NCBI GenBank assembly: GCA_036939975.1
Contig: JALLPB010000006.1
Location: 1-39,770 of the forward strand
Direction of reading: 5' to 3'
Source: Cyclostephanos tholiformis
Taxonomy: Eukaryota; Bacillariophyta; Thalassiosirophyceae; Thalassiosirales; Thalassiosiraceae
DNA: 39,770 nucleotides
Part shown: piece after piece, positions 10,581-23,000 of the stretch
How positions within the stretch are numbered: the first letter of the stretch is position 1
How the letters are laid out: each line of letters starts with the position of its first letter
Notes under the pieces: model-generated
The model's database searches: none
The model's input: only the letters and a program-made list of their open reading frames with translations
What the model was told of the DNA's origin: nothing
Program-made: the position numbers and the translations under genes

Positions 10581-12008
10581 TAGTAGTAACAACATAATAT
10601 TATTCAGTAATAGTCTATTATTCTTAATGTGATTGTACAAAGTTACTAAAAATGTCATTAACTATGGAAGAGGGGAGGAGGGATGGGATGGGATGAAGAT
10701 GAGCTGTTTAGTCTCTTGTCTATGATAATGGATGTCACAAGGAGAGAGAGCAATTGGAGGGCAGCACCACTTTCCCTCAACCTCAGTACTCTTATTTATG
10801 CCAGCTTTAATACCACCACTCTAATACACCACCTTTTTGAGGAGCTTGCTGGTTTTTATCCATGAGATTTCTAAATTGTGGCAATGGGTGGGAGGAGAAT
10901 AGGGAGGAGGCATTTTATTTTGCAGATGCACATTGCTACATGGATTTCCATCCATCAAGTTGATTAATGGTGGGGCACTTGATGAGTGCTCTGGGTTCTT
11001 GACCACTGTACAGCTTGGTAATTGGTGGGTGAAGATTGGGGAGTATGCATTCAAAGAAAAAACTTATTGCTCCAATGCATCATGGTTCACTGAGCCGTCA
11101 CATCAATTGGTAACAAAGCACTTGAGGATTTCTTTGAATTTGGCAAATATGTGTTTCCAAAATGCAATCAAAGAGTTCATGTCCAGGGAGTTGATGCAGG
11201 GCTGGTGGAATCAGAGTGTTCATGAAAAATTCCTGAGTACATTTTGTTTCTTAGTCCAATGCAGTACTCTCCAGAGCTTGTGGGTGCTGTCTGGTAAGCA
11301 GTTGGCGGGCCAATATTCATGAACTGCTGAGGCACATTCCTGCCAGAACAGAACAACTCAAGGAATTAGGTAATATGCTATTCTCTATGACCTAGACATT
11401 TTTCACCATTGTTATTGGAGTCCTTTACCACCGAGGGCACCAGCACCAGGACCAAACAGCATCACAGTTGGAACCACTAGAGAGGGCTACTCTCCATCAA
11501 GATAACTATAGCATCTTGGAATTATCAGCTATTAAAAGCCCATGCAACCTAATTTAACAGGCTGAGTTTGGAAACATAACAAATTGAAGCCTTCCCTGCT
11601 CTGACTGAATGAAGCAGCATTTCACACTCCCACATCTAAGTGGTGTCTCTACAATGGTTGCTTGTTTGCTATGGTTGGTCTTTGTACTTTGCTCTGGGTG
11701 CTCTCCTCCTGTGCACTGGCTTCTAAGCAATGGAGACCTCTGCCTTCTTTTGATATGCTGAAAACAACATATTATGCAGTTGTTGGGATATATCAGGATG
11801 TTTGGGGCTGGAGGTGGAGGGGAGAGTTGAACGTCATGACTATCATCATCATCATTGTGATCCCACAAACTCTCATCTCCTTCATCATCAGAATCTCATT
11901 GTCAACCACCAATGCTGCATCCTCATTATTGGCATCCCACAATGCTTCATCATATTGACACCCAATTGTGCTTAGTCATACTTGACATCCCATAATGCTT
12001 CATCCTCA

Positions 12009-12369
12009 TTACTATGAGTCGGGTAACAACTGAGAAAAAATTTCTTAGCTCTACTCAGTCATGTGGCTGTTGCCGAAGGGGGGGGGGGGGTGCCAGTACC
12101 ACAGGATGTTAGAAGAGGTCGGGAGAGGGCACGGACGTGAAGAATCAATGAAAACCGCCCGGCAGTTGTGGAGTTATGGGTGTATGCATTGGTGGCTTGG
12201 GGGGAGTGGATTTTTTCGTTATGGGGGTTGTGTTTTTGCTGATACCAGATTCTACGCAATCCATTGTGTTTTTGGTGATACCAGGTAGTGTGGTCAAGTG
12301 AGTAGCTGAGAGAAAGTAGCTAAAAAGTAGCTACGAACTTTTTCTCAGTTGTTACCCGACTATTAGTAA
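12009..12369. mobile_element. MITE-like element with 31-bp imperfect terminal inverted repeats
   Basis: Positions 12009-12039 and 12339-12369 are inverted copies with two mismatches. The inner 23 nt (12017-12039 and 12339-12361) are exact and begin AGTCGGGTAACAACTGAG. The 361-bp element has no coding capacity. It contains a G run at about 12078-12089 and two TGATACCAG motifs. It interrupts a local minisatellite: the CATCCC(A/C)AATGCTTCAT unit lies on the left (11986) and CATCCCACAATGG resumes right after the element (12370). The target duplication was not resolved. Confidence 0.8.
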
Positions 12370-12865
12370 CATCCCACAATGGTTCATTCTCATGATCATG
12401 ATTCATGATCATGATCATGATCATTGTCATGTTAGACTTGAAACTCCTTCACGGGATTGTAGGTTGGCATTTCCATTGGCTTTTTTGTTAGCTGTTTGGT
12501 TGGCTCGTTGGTTTTGCTATGCAAACTGCTAACAAACCCAACTGGAACTATGTGCCCTTGCTCTTCAGTTGAAATGCTGTGATGGATGCAAAAGTAATGT
12601 CTGATACCCCAATGGAGGGAGGAATGTTAGGGGCTGGTGGTGGCTGGGGTGGAGGGGGTGAAGGGCCATGGGATGGGATGGTTGGAGTTGTTTGATTTAG
12701 TGGAAAAATGTTGTTAAGTGAGGAGGTGCTGCTGTGGTACCTTTGAGGTGTGTGGGGGGTGGGGGCAAAGTAATTGTAGATGTAGAGATGCCGGTCTTCT
12801 CTCAGCAGGGAACAAGGTTTGATGTTATTGGAAGTTTGTGGGGCAGGAGTTCTTTGTGGTGGGAA

Positions 12866-12931
12866 TGTTGTTGTTGTTGGTGTTGTTGTTGTTGTTGTTG
12901 GTGGTGTTGTTGTTGTTGTTGTTGTTGTTGT
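12866..12931. repeat. (TTG)n microsatellite
   Basis: About 66 bp of TTG triplets are interrupted by GTGG units. Open frames across it encode poly-Leu or poly-Val/Cys on one strand and poly-Thr on the other. These are consequences of the repeat, not genes. Confidence 0.9.
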
Positions 12932-13331
12932 CATTTAGAGTTGGGATGGTTATTTATGTAGTCCTGTTCTTGTCTTGTTTTGGAGGTAGACCAACAACCA
13001 ACCTAATGAGAATGGTTGCCGCAGTTGGTTACAGAAGCTAAAGTGCTAGCCGAATTCGCAAAAAAATATTTCGATATATTCTGTTGATGATGTTGGAAGG
13101 AGGGGGGGGTGCTTGTATTTTTGGAATTGAGCCACAGGTGATCCAGAATGATGATTAGACCAAAATGGTCTAGTTGTGTAAGAATGCGGCAATGCCAAGC
13201 AGAATTGTGTGGAAAATTTGATTAAAATCTGGTAAAAGGTAGTTGATGATGCTCCATGGGCAGTGAGAAGGGCAAGGTCCCCAGTTGCCATTGGTAGAAT
13301 TATTGTAGTTACTGACTGATCTGATCAAAAA

Positions 13332-13605
13332 GTGAGGCACATTCCTGCCATCTTCACCGAGGACTTAAATGCATATTTTGATTCCATCAATTCCAAGCTT
13401 TCCTTGTATGGGAAATTGAGCGATGCTTCCATGTTCCTGGAGCTAGCCATGTGGAAATCAAAATTTACACAGCAACTTGGCCAGAGCAGTGACCCCTTCC
13501 CCTTACATGAGAGAGCACAGGCATATTGACTCAGTCATGATTGTTACCGACATCATTACAAATATTCAATCCTTCCTTCAATTAATGTGATTTTGACAAC
13601 AGAGA
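13332..13605 (+). pseudogene. Remnant of a diatom repetitive protein family
   Basis: The frame at 13332-13529 reads RHIPAIFTEDLNAYFDSINS, then LYGKLSDASMFLELAMWKSK. A shifted frame continues with DSVMIVTDIITNIQSFLQ. The series ELAMWKSK ... DSVMIVTDII ... SFL resembles the C-terminal part of a multicopy family of unknown function that I have seen in diatom proteins; this is a memory-level match. The frame shift near 13520 and the lack of a start or a flanking domain suggest a decayed fragment. A similar opening (GAGGCACATTCCTGCCA) also occurs near 11329. Confidence 0.4.
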
Positions 13606-14009
13606 AGATGACAACAATGATAAAAATAATTGTGATTAGGTTGATGATGTTATCAGGTAGAGAGGGAAGGAATATCTGAATATTTACTTTCGTACCTGAG
13701 CCAATTGCCCATGTGCATGACGACGATGCCAATTCAACATGGCCGGCAGTATTATGTAATAAATAGACCAGATTACTCAAGACAAAGGTGAAATGGACGT
13801 AGATGTTGGACAGCGGAGAGATTCTTTTTGCCATCCTTCACGATGTTGGCGGGGTGCTTGTGCGTGAACTTGAGCTGGCCTTTGTCCTTAGTTGGATCTT
13901 TGTTTGACCCGGAGAGTCAAAGAAAATGTCATAAAAAATACATGTTTGACTTAGAATTATTACTAACTTAGAATGTGTATCATCCCATACAACTTGCAAA
14001 TGACACAAG
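13606..14009. other. Downstream flank of the dynein gene
   Basis: This is AT-rich sequence expected to contain the dynein 3' UTR (minus strand). A short minus-strand reading at about 13912-13787 (KDPTKDKGQLKFTHKHPAN, then IVKDGKKNLSAVQHLRPF) has a protein-like composition but no start, and I cannot assign it. It may be a remnant or a small unknown exon. Confidence 0.4.
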
Positions 14010-17000
14010 CTAGCCCGACGTCTCGCCGATAAGAGCAACACCAGCTAGGGTCCATCTAGCTGGTGGAGACGATGTCCTTAGCTGTGCGTTGAAGTACCAT
14101 GTGGGACCTCGTTGTTCGGTCATGTACACCGGGCAAGAGTAGATTCCGCCAACGTTTGCCTTATCTCTGGTCACTGCCTTGACATGGATGATGGGCATTT
14201 TACAAAAAATCTCTTTCGGCCTGCTCTTCTGAATTTGGCCGCTCGCAATATCGATGCTCGCTCCTTGAAGCGACAATCCTGTAATGTATGCCCCATCGCG
14301 GGAGATGCCATCGACCTCGTCTGGGGTCATCATCTTTGTGACTCGTGTAAAAGTAACCAACTTGTCTAACTCCCATTGGTTTTTCTGTGCCGCAACCTGG
14401 CAAATTGCCGTCAAAAAACTAGTAGGATTTACGAGACCCGATATCCACGTCACCTTTGGGATTTCGCTCGGATTGATCATCCACTCTTCCAGCTGAGAAA
14501 GTCGATCGGAAAAGTTCTTAACCCACAATCCCAGAGACAACTTACTCGGCCAAGCCTTTTTCGCCCACGACGCTGGAACACGGTCCAAGTACAGGGCCGT
14601 CACCAACTCTTCCATCGCCTCACTCATAGTGAGCTCGCCAGCGAAGCCCAGCTGCAGCTCTTTGATTGAACGTCTGATTTCAGCCAACAACACGTTCATT
14701 ACGTCCATCTCTTGAATGAATACGTTTTGGTATGGCCCGATTTCATCCAGGTTCTTTATCAAATCCTCTACATCGAAACTCTTCTCTTCGAACTTCTCTA
14801 GTAGCTCGTTGGCAGTTGCCGACGCCACCTGTTGTGGAGTTGCTGCACCTTCTCCACTTAAAGCTCCTTTTGGTTGGAGATCAAGCAGCGTACTGAACAT
14901 GGTGTTGCTTTGCTGGGTGCGGAAATCTATCTCGGCGTTTGGATGTAAGCCAAAAGCAATGGGCGTATCACAAGTCAAATTTTTGTCAATATGAAGAATG
15001 TACTTTTCGAACGATGTGGGAGCAGGACTCAAAAAACTGACGCCCTTTTCATCGTCTGCAAAGGGGTACAACTCCATTTCGTCGAGTAGTTCGTCCTTCA
15101 TGTAGAAGTTCAAATACTCGTTTGCCAGGAGACGATCGAAATCATTCACAATGTGCCCCCCATACATGATTTCTCCAAAAATGTACTTGAGATCTTCCCA
15201 CGGGATCTTGCCTCCTCCAATATTATCCATGTAGTTTTGAAGACATTTGGCAGAGTCTCTCAAATCTCCAATGCTGAACGGGTATTTCATATTGTAGCCC
15301 ATCGGCCCAAACTGCTTTCGCTCCATCAATATCGAGTGAAAGTGGCATAGACCAAAAAGAATACTTTTGGTTTTTGAATCAGCCTCGTCGATGTAATCCT
15401 TGGCAAAGAAACCCCAAGCGCGCTTCAAATTTGCCTTCAGACCTGCCGGCGGCTCGCTTGTCAACTTGATGCACCTATTTAAAATACCAATGGGTACTGT
15501 GTTGGAGGGGTCACTTGTCAAGAAAACCCTAAACTTGTCGTGGCTTCCTTCCAAGGCATACTCATCCAGCTTCTTCTCGAGCTCAATGAGCCACTTCGGC
15601 ATCAAATGAACGTTATTCAGAATGACCCAGTGCCCGTTTCGATGAGCAGTCTCTAAACACGACATAGCTACAACGTCCTGTCCTTGACCCATGCTTACAT
15701 TGTGGTATGATACCCCTCTCTGCAACCCATACTCCGCAGCTTTCTTATCTATATCGGCTACAATATTTGCACCTGGACTTAAAATGAAGTATATTGGTGT
15801 TTTTGGCGTCGACTCCGCGAGACAGCTGTCCAAAATTTGGAGATTGCTGAGTCTCGAGTCACATTCGATGTATGAGCTACCATCTGGCAATATATTGCGA
15901 ATAAAGCTCGTCAGCGCCGAAGTCATGCGATCAGGTCGTAAGCATCGTACGACTAGCATTTTCTGGAACGGTTGCCTATCGAGACCTGCCCAATCCAACG
16001 GCAATTTCTCGTCTTCTGGCGCTAACGAATTGAACCACTCACGAAATCTCGGTGCAGCTTCGACTAGATCGCTTGTAAATTTACCAAACTCGTCAATGTC
16101 TGCTAGTGCAGCTGTGGCTGTCCATGCAGAATCGGGAAGCCAATCCAGCGGATTCGGCTTTGGGGTTGTAGGTGCTCGAATGAGAAACTGAAATTGAGCC
16201 TCGTTCCAATCTGATCCAACAATGCCACGTTTGATCAGATTGAATGTTAGCTGCGCCAAGAAAATGAGTTTGTGACGCTCAAATAGACCACGAGATACCC
16301 AGGTAAATACGGTTATCCTCAAAGAATCTCGGAGGCTGAGGACCCTCTCTTGCAGGTCATCTTTTGCAGGAGCCGTACACACAGATTTCTTGAAAAAATA
16401 CATGAAACTGTCTAAAGAGTATTGGTACATGTGATTGATGACGCAGAGTTTGGTGAGAAGGAAATAAAGCATAGCTCCTTCAGATGCTTGCGGTCGATAC
16501 GCCTCGCGGGCTTGCTCTACTTCTTTCTGAGTGATCTTGCCACTTTCCACAGCGTTGCTGATTTCATGCGCTGTCTTTTTGGTTGCCTCCAATCCTTCAA
16601 TTAGCGGAACGTCGCTCAGAATATCTTCTGGGGCGTTCGCAAGTCGTTCGAGCAGGTCATCCTCCAGTTGGACAAGCTGAATTTGGTAGTTCACAGCGGC
16701 TGCAGTTAAAGCCCTGGCCTTTTCCTCCAAGTCGGGTCGCTCCAACTCCACAACCTTGGCTAAAAGCTGGTCTTCGAGTCCTCGTTCAGTTGCAATAAAG
16801 TTGATCAGGGTACATTGGGCGGATATTTCTGGTTTGTAGTGGGGGTTATTCAGCTTCGTTTGCAAGTACAACTGAAAACCTGGGTCGTATTCCACTTCTT
16901 CTCCGCCCAATTTTAGGAATAAACCGCGTCCCTTCTTGTATATTGACCGAGATAAAACAGGGTCAAGCAAGGGGTCTATTTCCGTACCAATGTTCTCTAT

Positions 17001-20000
17001 TATCACACATCTCCCGTTTGTGATTGCTTTAACAAGAACCTTCAACCAGTTCTTTTGCGTCAATTGAATGACATCCAAGTTGCCTTCCTCCTTCTTCATG
17101 AGCCACTTGATTGCTTGCGCCTGAGGATCGATTAGAAGTGGCCATCGCTTACAGTTTGTCAAAACGGCACCATTCTCTAGAGATACGCGGTCACTCGGAA
17201 GGCCTTCGCTGATCATTTTGGCCTTTTTGCCCTCGTCCGAGAGAATTTCGAGCGGGTCCGACCCCACAGTCATGGGGATACCTCGATTTTTGAGGTCGGC
17301 GCTCCATTGGATTTTCCACAACTGCTCGCGCAAGTCTTTGTCAAATGCACCCACGTACGAAACGAAGCCTGCTGCTAGCATACAATCTCCAACGAGCGTC
17401 GTTGCGTTGCATTTGAGTCGTTCGATTTCTTTCCCCCATCGAACGTTCTCACTGGCAAGCCCACCAACAAGCCTCTGTGCTAAGTCTGCTCTAGTGGTCA
17501 ACACCGCAGCCTGATCCTCGACCACCTTCTTTTCTCTTACAGCCTCGGTGTATTTCTCATTGAGGATTGATAATTGTTGTTGGACTTCAGCAACCTTTCT
17601 CCTGGCAGCCTCCAAGCTATTGATGGCAGCGGCTTTGCTTTCTCTCGCGGCTTGAAGAGAGTCCATGAGAGGCTTCACATTGACGTAAATTCGATTGAAA
17701 TTGTAAATGTTGACAACCCATGTGCACAAATTCGCCGCGGCTGCTGATTTAGATGACATTTTTTCGGGAGTGAAGTCGGCATCGTCGATATATGGTTTGA
17801 GTAAAGCGATCTCCTGTTCAGTGATATCTTCGCCCTTGAACTCTGATAGTTTCGCCTTGAATGAGTCGACATTTTGCATCATTGCTTTTGCCCGATTCCA
17901 AGTAAACTTCTTCTCGTTGTACTCTTTTTCAATGAGGATCAGGCATGTATTTGTTACCTTATCAACTCCCGCAGGTGGTTTTCCTAAATTTTTAAGCTCG
18001 GAAAGCATGGCCTTGCTCAAACAATCGACTGCTGCAGCAGCAGCCTCCATCGCTGGCTTCGCCGCACCTAGCTCCTTTTCGGCTTCTGTCTCGATAATCA
18101 TAGCTTTTTGAGATTCTTCGTTAGCTTTCTTAGCCTCCTGCTGGGCCCCTTCCTCTTGAACCTGGGCATCGGCCTGCTGAATGCTCATTTCCTTGATGAG
18201 CTTGTCCGTCATAACTTTTTTCTCTGCGACCTTTTCCATGGTGATCTTCAAGTCTTTCTGCAATTCGGCCACGTCTTGTGCCGTCTTCCGGAGGGTGGAT
18301 AGACCGACATCCAATCGATCAATAAATCGTTGCAAATCTGCCTGCTTGTTTCCAAGCAGGTATTTGAAGAACGATATCAGCTCCAAGTAGGACTTAGGAG
18401 TAACGTAGTTGTACCTTCGCTGAGTCTCCAGATAGTGTCGTGACATTTTAGCAACGCTCAAATGTTCTTCTGCCATGTGCATGGCAAGATTCGACCGAAT
18501 GTCCAATGATCCACTAATGTCCATATCTTGAAGGAATCGCTCTGCCACGCTCACCAAGGCATCCCTCGGCCAAGAATGAAACTGATCAATGACGGTATTG
18601 TTAACCAGGCCTGGGAATCGTCGAGCTCGAATTCTGAATGTATCCCCCACGGGGGAGAATGCAAGGACAACATGCAAATTTTTCTTCACTTTCGACACGA
18701 AGTAATTGGTTCTGGCCTCTGGGTTATCAGGAACCCCCAAAGCTTTTGCCTCATTTGCAATGGAACCAAGAATATTTTCTAAATCCTCCTTTGGAAAAAG
18801 ATCTGGTATCCAACCACTAGTGATCATCCCGTTAATGTAGACCAGAAACTTCTCGTTGACAATCTGAGCGTCTGTCATCAGGAATACGGTTTGCTTGCCC
18901 CGCACACCTGTAGCCGTGTAAATCGACCGCAGCTGCTCCTTTAAATCCTCAACACCGTAGTTAGAAGTGACTGATATCTGCCTTACTTCAGATCCACTTA
19001 AGAATGCCGCGAGTCGACACAGACTCTGTTTTCCGGAGCCGCCAACTCCAACCAGCATGGCATTTCCTCCAGGGTTTTGAATTACCCTGTTGATTCTGGC
19101 AATATGAAGTATGGCCTGCTTAAAGAGGACGAGATCCATAATTGCATTGTTGTCATTATATTCCACCAATTTGGCGTCCAGGACGGATTTGAGCTTTTCC
19201 ATTGATGGGACAGGAAGGTAAGAGCCATCTGACGTGGTCACGAAATTTGTAAACACGTTATTTGGCGCGAACAAATCCTCGGCAGTAATCGATGGCCCTA
19301 CAAGACAGCTCTTGACTATGTCGTCGAAGATGCCGTGGAATGTTTCCACTTCATCTTCTGTCACTAGCCTGTCTGCATAGACGCGATGGGACTCATGCGC
19401 GAACAGCCTCGCTAGCATTACGGGGTTAATGTAATAATCCCCCTTGGCAAGGCAGCACCCTTGAAATATGTTCGTCAGTTCCCTCATATTCCAGTTATAC
19501 ATGAAACGAACTGCAGAGGGTACGAACTTTGCGCTTACAGCCTCGTGTACTCGTATTGCCGCGTCGACAATTTTGCTCGTTAGTTCTTGCATGACTGGTT
19601 GGAATGTGTTCATATGCCCTCCAAATAAGCTAGCGAAAATTGTGTTGAGATCAGTTTGAGATGGCATAGCAATCGCAAATGTAGCAAAGTGGCGTTGACA
19701 CCGCTCGCATATTTCAAATGAGCCTGAAGTTGGGTTCATCGCTGCAACGTATTGAATGTCCATCAGCTGCTTTCTCATCCCCAGATCGGTCCTATCGAAG
19801 ATGGAGCCGTACTGCATATGCTGTGTCAACAATGCAATCGAATTCTGTGTGCCGTACGTCTCAACAAACGGCAAGTTCATGTCGTCGATGAAAAATACCA
19901 TTTTCTTTCCCATGGGTGGACCGAAGGTATTTCGAGATCTCTTGTCAATATAACCTTCCAATTCGTTTTGCAGTGCAAACGACGTAGTGTAGTATGACAT

Positions 20001-23000
20001 GACAATATTTTTGCTCAGAATGCAGTCTTTTTCCTTGTCCAATGAGTCCAAATAGTTTTTTATTATCTCAGTCTTGCCAGTCCCGGCGTTGCCAACTAGC
20101 ATGGCATACTTTCCATTCCTCACGAGCTTGTCGAGCAAGTAGGTGATGCGCACAGTCTCAACAGTCTCGACAAACAGCTCGCAAAAGGGGGTTTCGCCTG
20201 GCCTCGTTCCAATCGGAACTGGAGAGTATTTCGGCACAATCGATTGCCAATGCACATGCTCTCCTAACTTGGGATCGTAAAAATAATCGAAGCACAGACC
20301 ATCCTTCGGGAACTTAACCCCAAATTTCGCTGAAAATTCTTCCGAGAACTTTTTCCTGTAGTCTCCCGTTTTGTCAATGATCATGGGTCCGCCAAATGCC
20401 CACATGGCCGAAAAGGCAAACAGCATCTCAATAGTCTCGGGGGTCATTCTTCCTTCGGGGACTAATGGAAGCAGGCCCTCGAGTAAGTAAATAATTGTGC
20501 TGACCTTGTTGATGAGTCGAAGAGAAGTGACTTCTTTGTAACCCCTCCTTGTCATTTCAACAAGCGCATCAACATACCGGTCAAAGAGAGATGGGAGATT
20601 ATTCTTCTCTGTCGAGTTTGTCCTACCGTGTACCCAAGTCTCAACAAGCGGTCGCCAGCCAACATCGATTTCATTAATAAAGAGAATCCCCGCGCGAGAA
20701 ACCGTGGCTGGCGTCGCATTCTTGAGTGAATTTATTTCAAAGACCATCCTCATTGCGGGCGACAGTGGCACGCGCTCGTTGGATACAAGTGTGAGAACTT
20801 TGTTGTCGTCCATCACAGTGTTCATCGATTCAATCCAAACGGCGTCGATATCTCCATCAAGTACAACCCATTTGCAAGTTTGAAAGTCGTGAAAGCCTTG
20901 ATCAGCAAAATTTTTACTCATCCCCCTCATTATTATGCTTAGCACTCCATCTTTCCAGTCCTTTGCTAGAGTCATGTATCCGTAAAGCTCGTCGCCTGTC
21001 ACGGCCTTTGGATTGACAGTCTCCGCGACGCATGTATTCTTTCGCTTGTCAAGGTTGTGTGCGCCTTGAAGCGTCTTCCAAATCGTTGTCTTGGCGCATC
21101 CGGCAGGGCCAAGAAGCATAACGGAGTGTCGAACGTTCAGAAGCTCTTGGAAATTACACGTCTTGTTCACGAATACCTCGTCATACTGTAGGCCTCGCTC
21201 CTTTGCCACGCGAACAATGTTTGCCTTCAAACCTTCGTCTGCCTTTGACTCTACTGTAAGACCTGGGAAGAGGTCGTTTACAAGTCTGAGAAAGATGGGA
21301 ATATCCTGGGTCGGCATTTTAGGTGTGTTGAAGTCGCGAAGGGCGCGCATCAGGACCTGATCCTCGCTCATTGTGGGGTTAGCTCGCTTCATATCCCCAG
21401 CCACTCTTAGCACAGACTTGACAGCTCGAAGGCCCCAATCATAGTGTGGTTGTTTTGATAGCAACGCTAATGACAGTTCATACAATGTATTAAACTTGAC
21501 AGACAAAGCACGTGCAGTTTGGAAGCCTTCGGCCATTAACATGTTCTCTTGGATCAATTTGAAATCGGGGCGAATCATGGCGCATGAACGAAACAAAGCC
21601 TTGAGGTTTTCTGGCAGCTCTGTTCGACCAGCGTAGCCTGGGTTCATTGTGATGAAAAAGCCACAAGTGGGAATGAGAGAAATAGTATCTCCCATGAAGT
21701 CAAAGTACCCCACAATTGTTGGGGGGGTCCCCGCAGGTGCCGACTTGAATTTATCTTCCCTATTCTCAGGCCTGGAAAATTTAACGATTGCGTCTTGAAT
21801 TGTTTTCACCTGAGTTGCCACGACGGAGAGAACTTCAATCGGAATTCTGTTGAACTCGTCGAAGCATCCCCAAGCGCCAGTTTGAGCTAGACCTCGAAAA
21901 ATGTCACCAATTGACTGGAAATTCATTTGATTGGAGCAATTAAACACGTAACATGGAACGGCGAGTGCGCGTGCAAGATCTTTTGTTGTTTCTGTCTTGC
22001 CCGTTCCAGCGGGACCTGCCGGGGCACCTCCTAGATACAATTTAAGAGCCATCGTCAAAGTGATGTAGCATCGATCCGTCAGTGGTGTGATGACAAGGCG
22101 CCCGGAGTTACCAACCCATTCATAAAAATATTTGCAGGAGAAGTCGCATATCTTCACATTCACATCAAGCGTAGGTTGTTCCCACTCAAGGCGCATTTGC
22201 TTCTGCCATGCAAATGCGTTCGGTCCTTCGGTCTTTTGTGCTATGAGACCATCGACAACGTCACGAGAATGCACATCCATCGTGATGATCGAAATGATTT
22301 TCGTACGGTCAGCTGCCGATAGGTCGCCCAAGACAAGTTGAATTAGCGCCGAAAGGCGGTTGTTACATACTTGCAGGTATCGTTTCACTGCGTCTTCTTG
22401 GCCGCCCTCGTACTCCTCAAGCGCCAGCTGTGTTTCATCGGTCCAGTAAATTTGAGTTCCGGTAATGCACAATTGCGCTGGATAATTGAATAACCACTCG
22501 TGACGGGGTATATCGATATCCCAGCTCACGGCCTTTTCAATGGCGTCCGATAAAATCACCTTGAGGGACTTCCGCATTAAGTCGGTCAGACGGTTTAAAT
22601 AAGACTCCACCTCTCCCTCCATGGTAAAGTGTTCGTACAATGGCGCCTCCTCCCCGTCTTTGGCAATCATCTTGCTCACTGTTTTGTCGCTTTTCTTCCC
22701 GTCTTCCAATGTGATAAACTCCAAATTTGCCAGAGAATCATAGCAGTCGCCAAGATATGGCAAAATTTTTCGCGGGTTGGTCCCATTCGCGAGAATATCG
22801 AGCAAAGCAATTGAAGAGACAAAGTAGAACCGGGGGAATATTTTCTTCTTGATGTCGAGATACTGATTCAGTGATTTCTGGCACATTTCAAGCTTCTCAC
22901 GCATGCCCTTCAATAATTCGTAGCGACCCTCGACGGAGCAAACTTTGACGCAGTTAATCTCGAGAACAGCTTTCTTCATCAACTGCTTGAACTCGGAATC

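Larger units (their letters stand above)
10581..13331. other. Gene-poor stretch with minisatellite, MITE and microsatellite
   Basis: Several open frames exist (for example 10933-11322 + and 11662-11958 +), but none resembles a family I recognise, and neither codon pattern nor neighbours support them. An about 53-bp minisatellite unit starting CATCCCACAATGCTTCAT occurs at 11933, 11986 and, beyond a MITE, 12370. Near 12390-12425 are overlapping ATCATG palindromes. The low-complexity Thr/Pro frame at 12548-12934 (-) is explained by the (TTG)n tract. Confidence 0.55.

Noticed and set aside
10419..10658. Minus-strand protein of 79 residues
   Set aside because: It is a shadow of transposase copy B, which reads on the plus strand (KNWEIFSQVFCHSI).
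10933..11322. 129-residue plus-strand gene
   Set aside because: It opens right after a frame-poor region, has no recognisable motif and lies among repeats; not enough support.
12390..12425. CRISPR-like or operator array of ATCATG palindromes
   Set aside because: The motifs overlap without spacers, and the sequence is eukaryotic; it is a dinucleotide-like simple repeat.
12548..12934. Thr/Pro-rich secreted-looking protein
   Set aside because: It is the translation of a (TTG)n microsatellite plus GT/CA-rich sequence; no conserved domain.
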